From Rotaria sp. Silwood1 (Eukaryota; Rotifera; Eurotatoria; Philodinida; Philodinidae), in NCBI GenBank assembly GCA_905250075.1, contig CAJNOP010000117.1, positions 378,417 through 442,416 on the forward strand: a DNA stretch of 64,000 nt, read 5' to 3'. Shown in pieces: positions 63,285-64,000 of this stretch (position 1 is its first letter; each line of letters opens with the position of its first letter). The notes beneath the pieces were generated by a model. It worked only from the letters and a program-made list of their open reading frames with translations, was not told where the DNA came from and made no database searches. The translations under genes and the position numbers were made by a program.

Positions 63285-64000
63285 ATTATGCCTATAGGTA
63301 GGGCTCATAGTGTAGGTAAATACCCTAAAAGGCTACATGTCATTGTGCCATTCTTCTCGAGTTATGACCATTTTACTGAATTTTCAGTCTATCACAACTA
63401 GAGGTGTAAGCCGTGCGGCTGAGCCGCCGACAGACTCGAAAAGTTTTAAGCCGCCGCCGCCGTGACAGTAGCAATTTTAGAAATTTTGAAGTCGTCGTCG
63501 CTGAGACGCTTTAATTGCAGCCGTCGCGCCGCCGATGGTATTCAAAATTTTAAAATTTTCGAGCCGCCGCTGGCAATTAGCATAAATAAACGTTTTATTT
63601 ATATTTTCTTTAATTCGGTATTTTGACATCTTAGAATCCCAATATATCTCTTCTTCATTATCTTCCTCGCCTTCAACTGCACTTTCGTGCTGGTTCTTTG
63701 ACCAATCAGGTGCTTGGGGTTCTAAATTGTAAACAAACCCTTAATTCTGTGTTGGTTGAAAATTCTAAGTTATCATTTCAGTTGTTTATGTCTTTATATT
63801 AGGTATATTAATAAATACAAGAAGAGATGAACATTTTAAATTTTGATTAACAAAAACAAAATAAAAACAACAAACTTGAATACGCTAAGTGCCTTTACTT
63901 ATTAACAATCGTGGTGGTGATTTTTCATTTATTGTTTACCCTAGCAATTATATTTATTTTTAATTTTAGACTTTTTTTTATTATGTCTAGATGTGAATTA
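63285..64000. other. Region upstream of truncated gene, outside GC block
   Basis: Apart from the GC-rich block at 63405-63580, this is AT-rich DNA with no gene. I searched it for the missing histidine-triad part of the GDPGP1-like gene on the minus strand and saw none. Confidence 0.5.
63405..63580. repeat. GC-rich CCG-repeat block
   Basis: A sharp change in base composition. GCCGCC-type words occur at 63421, 63450, 63520 and 63560, with GTCGTCGTCG between. ACTCGAAAAGTTTT near 63434 is mirrored by AAAATTTTCGAG near 63550, giving loose inverted symmetry. It has no stop-free gene of note and contrasts strongly with the AT-rich surroundings. Probably part of a repeat or mobile element. Confidence 0.55.

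Noticed and set aside
1-64000. CRISPR arrays, bacterial operons or horizontally acquired bacterial genes
   Set aside because: No regularly spaced identical repeats and no intronless bacterial-type gene; all intact genes have introns and animal families.

Overview
The window is nuclear DNA of a small, AT-rich animal genome. Genes are split by many short GT-AG introns of about 45-70 bases plus a few of 0.5-2.5 kb. The gene content is metazoan: an HNF4-type nuclear receptor, a CSPP1-like centrosomal protein, an UNC93A-like transporter, PDZ and PTB proteins, and a head-to-head HSP60/HSP10 pair. The compact introns, strong AT bias, decayed NACHT gene and many short inverted-repeat elements fit a bdelloid rotifer (Rotaria-like). 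That placement is inference; no sequence marker here proves it. All exon models were spliced by hand, and every intact gene below keeps frame from start to stop.

Layout. 1-3.8 kb: repeats and a faint coding relic. 3.8-6.1 kb (-): a minimal PI3-kinase-family protein. 6.4-7.2 kb (-): an eroded gene remnant. 9.2-9.9 kb (-): a small signal-peptide, single-pass membrane protein. 11.8-15.3 kb (-): an HNF4-like nuclear receptor. 17.8-24.5 kb (+): a five-exon gene joining a CG-1-like domain to a MULE-type transposase fold, with different inverted-repeat elements in introns 2 and 4. 27.9-33.3 kb (+): the CSPP1-like gene. 33.3-39.1 kb: a gene desert with a 28S rRNA scrap and a coding relic. 39.1-40.4 kb (+): a two-PDZ protein. 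41.6-44.7 kb (+): a NACHT (STAND NTPase) pseudogene.

46.4-49.3 kb (-) and 49.5-50.0 kb (+): mitochondrial HSP60 and HSP10, which share a promoter of about 260 bp. 50.3-53.4 kb (-): a PTB/PID-domain protein. 56.5-60.0 kb (-): the UNC93A-like transporter, whose intron 6 holds a second copy of the element family found in intron 4 of the MULE-derived gene. 62.6-63.3 kb (-): the C-terminal part of a GDP-D-glucose phosphorylase (GDPGP1)-like gene that lacks the catalytic histidine-triad segment and lies next to an unusual GC-rich block.

The genes do not form one pathway; only HSP60/HSP10 act together, as the mitochondrial chaperonin. The most interesting object is the CG-1-like/MULE gene at 17830-24513, which looks like a transposase captured as an ordinary intron-bearing host gene. 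The inverted-repeat elements, pseudogenes and rRNA scrap show active turnover between otherwise well-kept genes.
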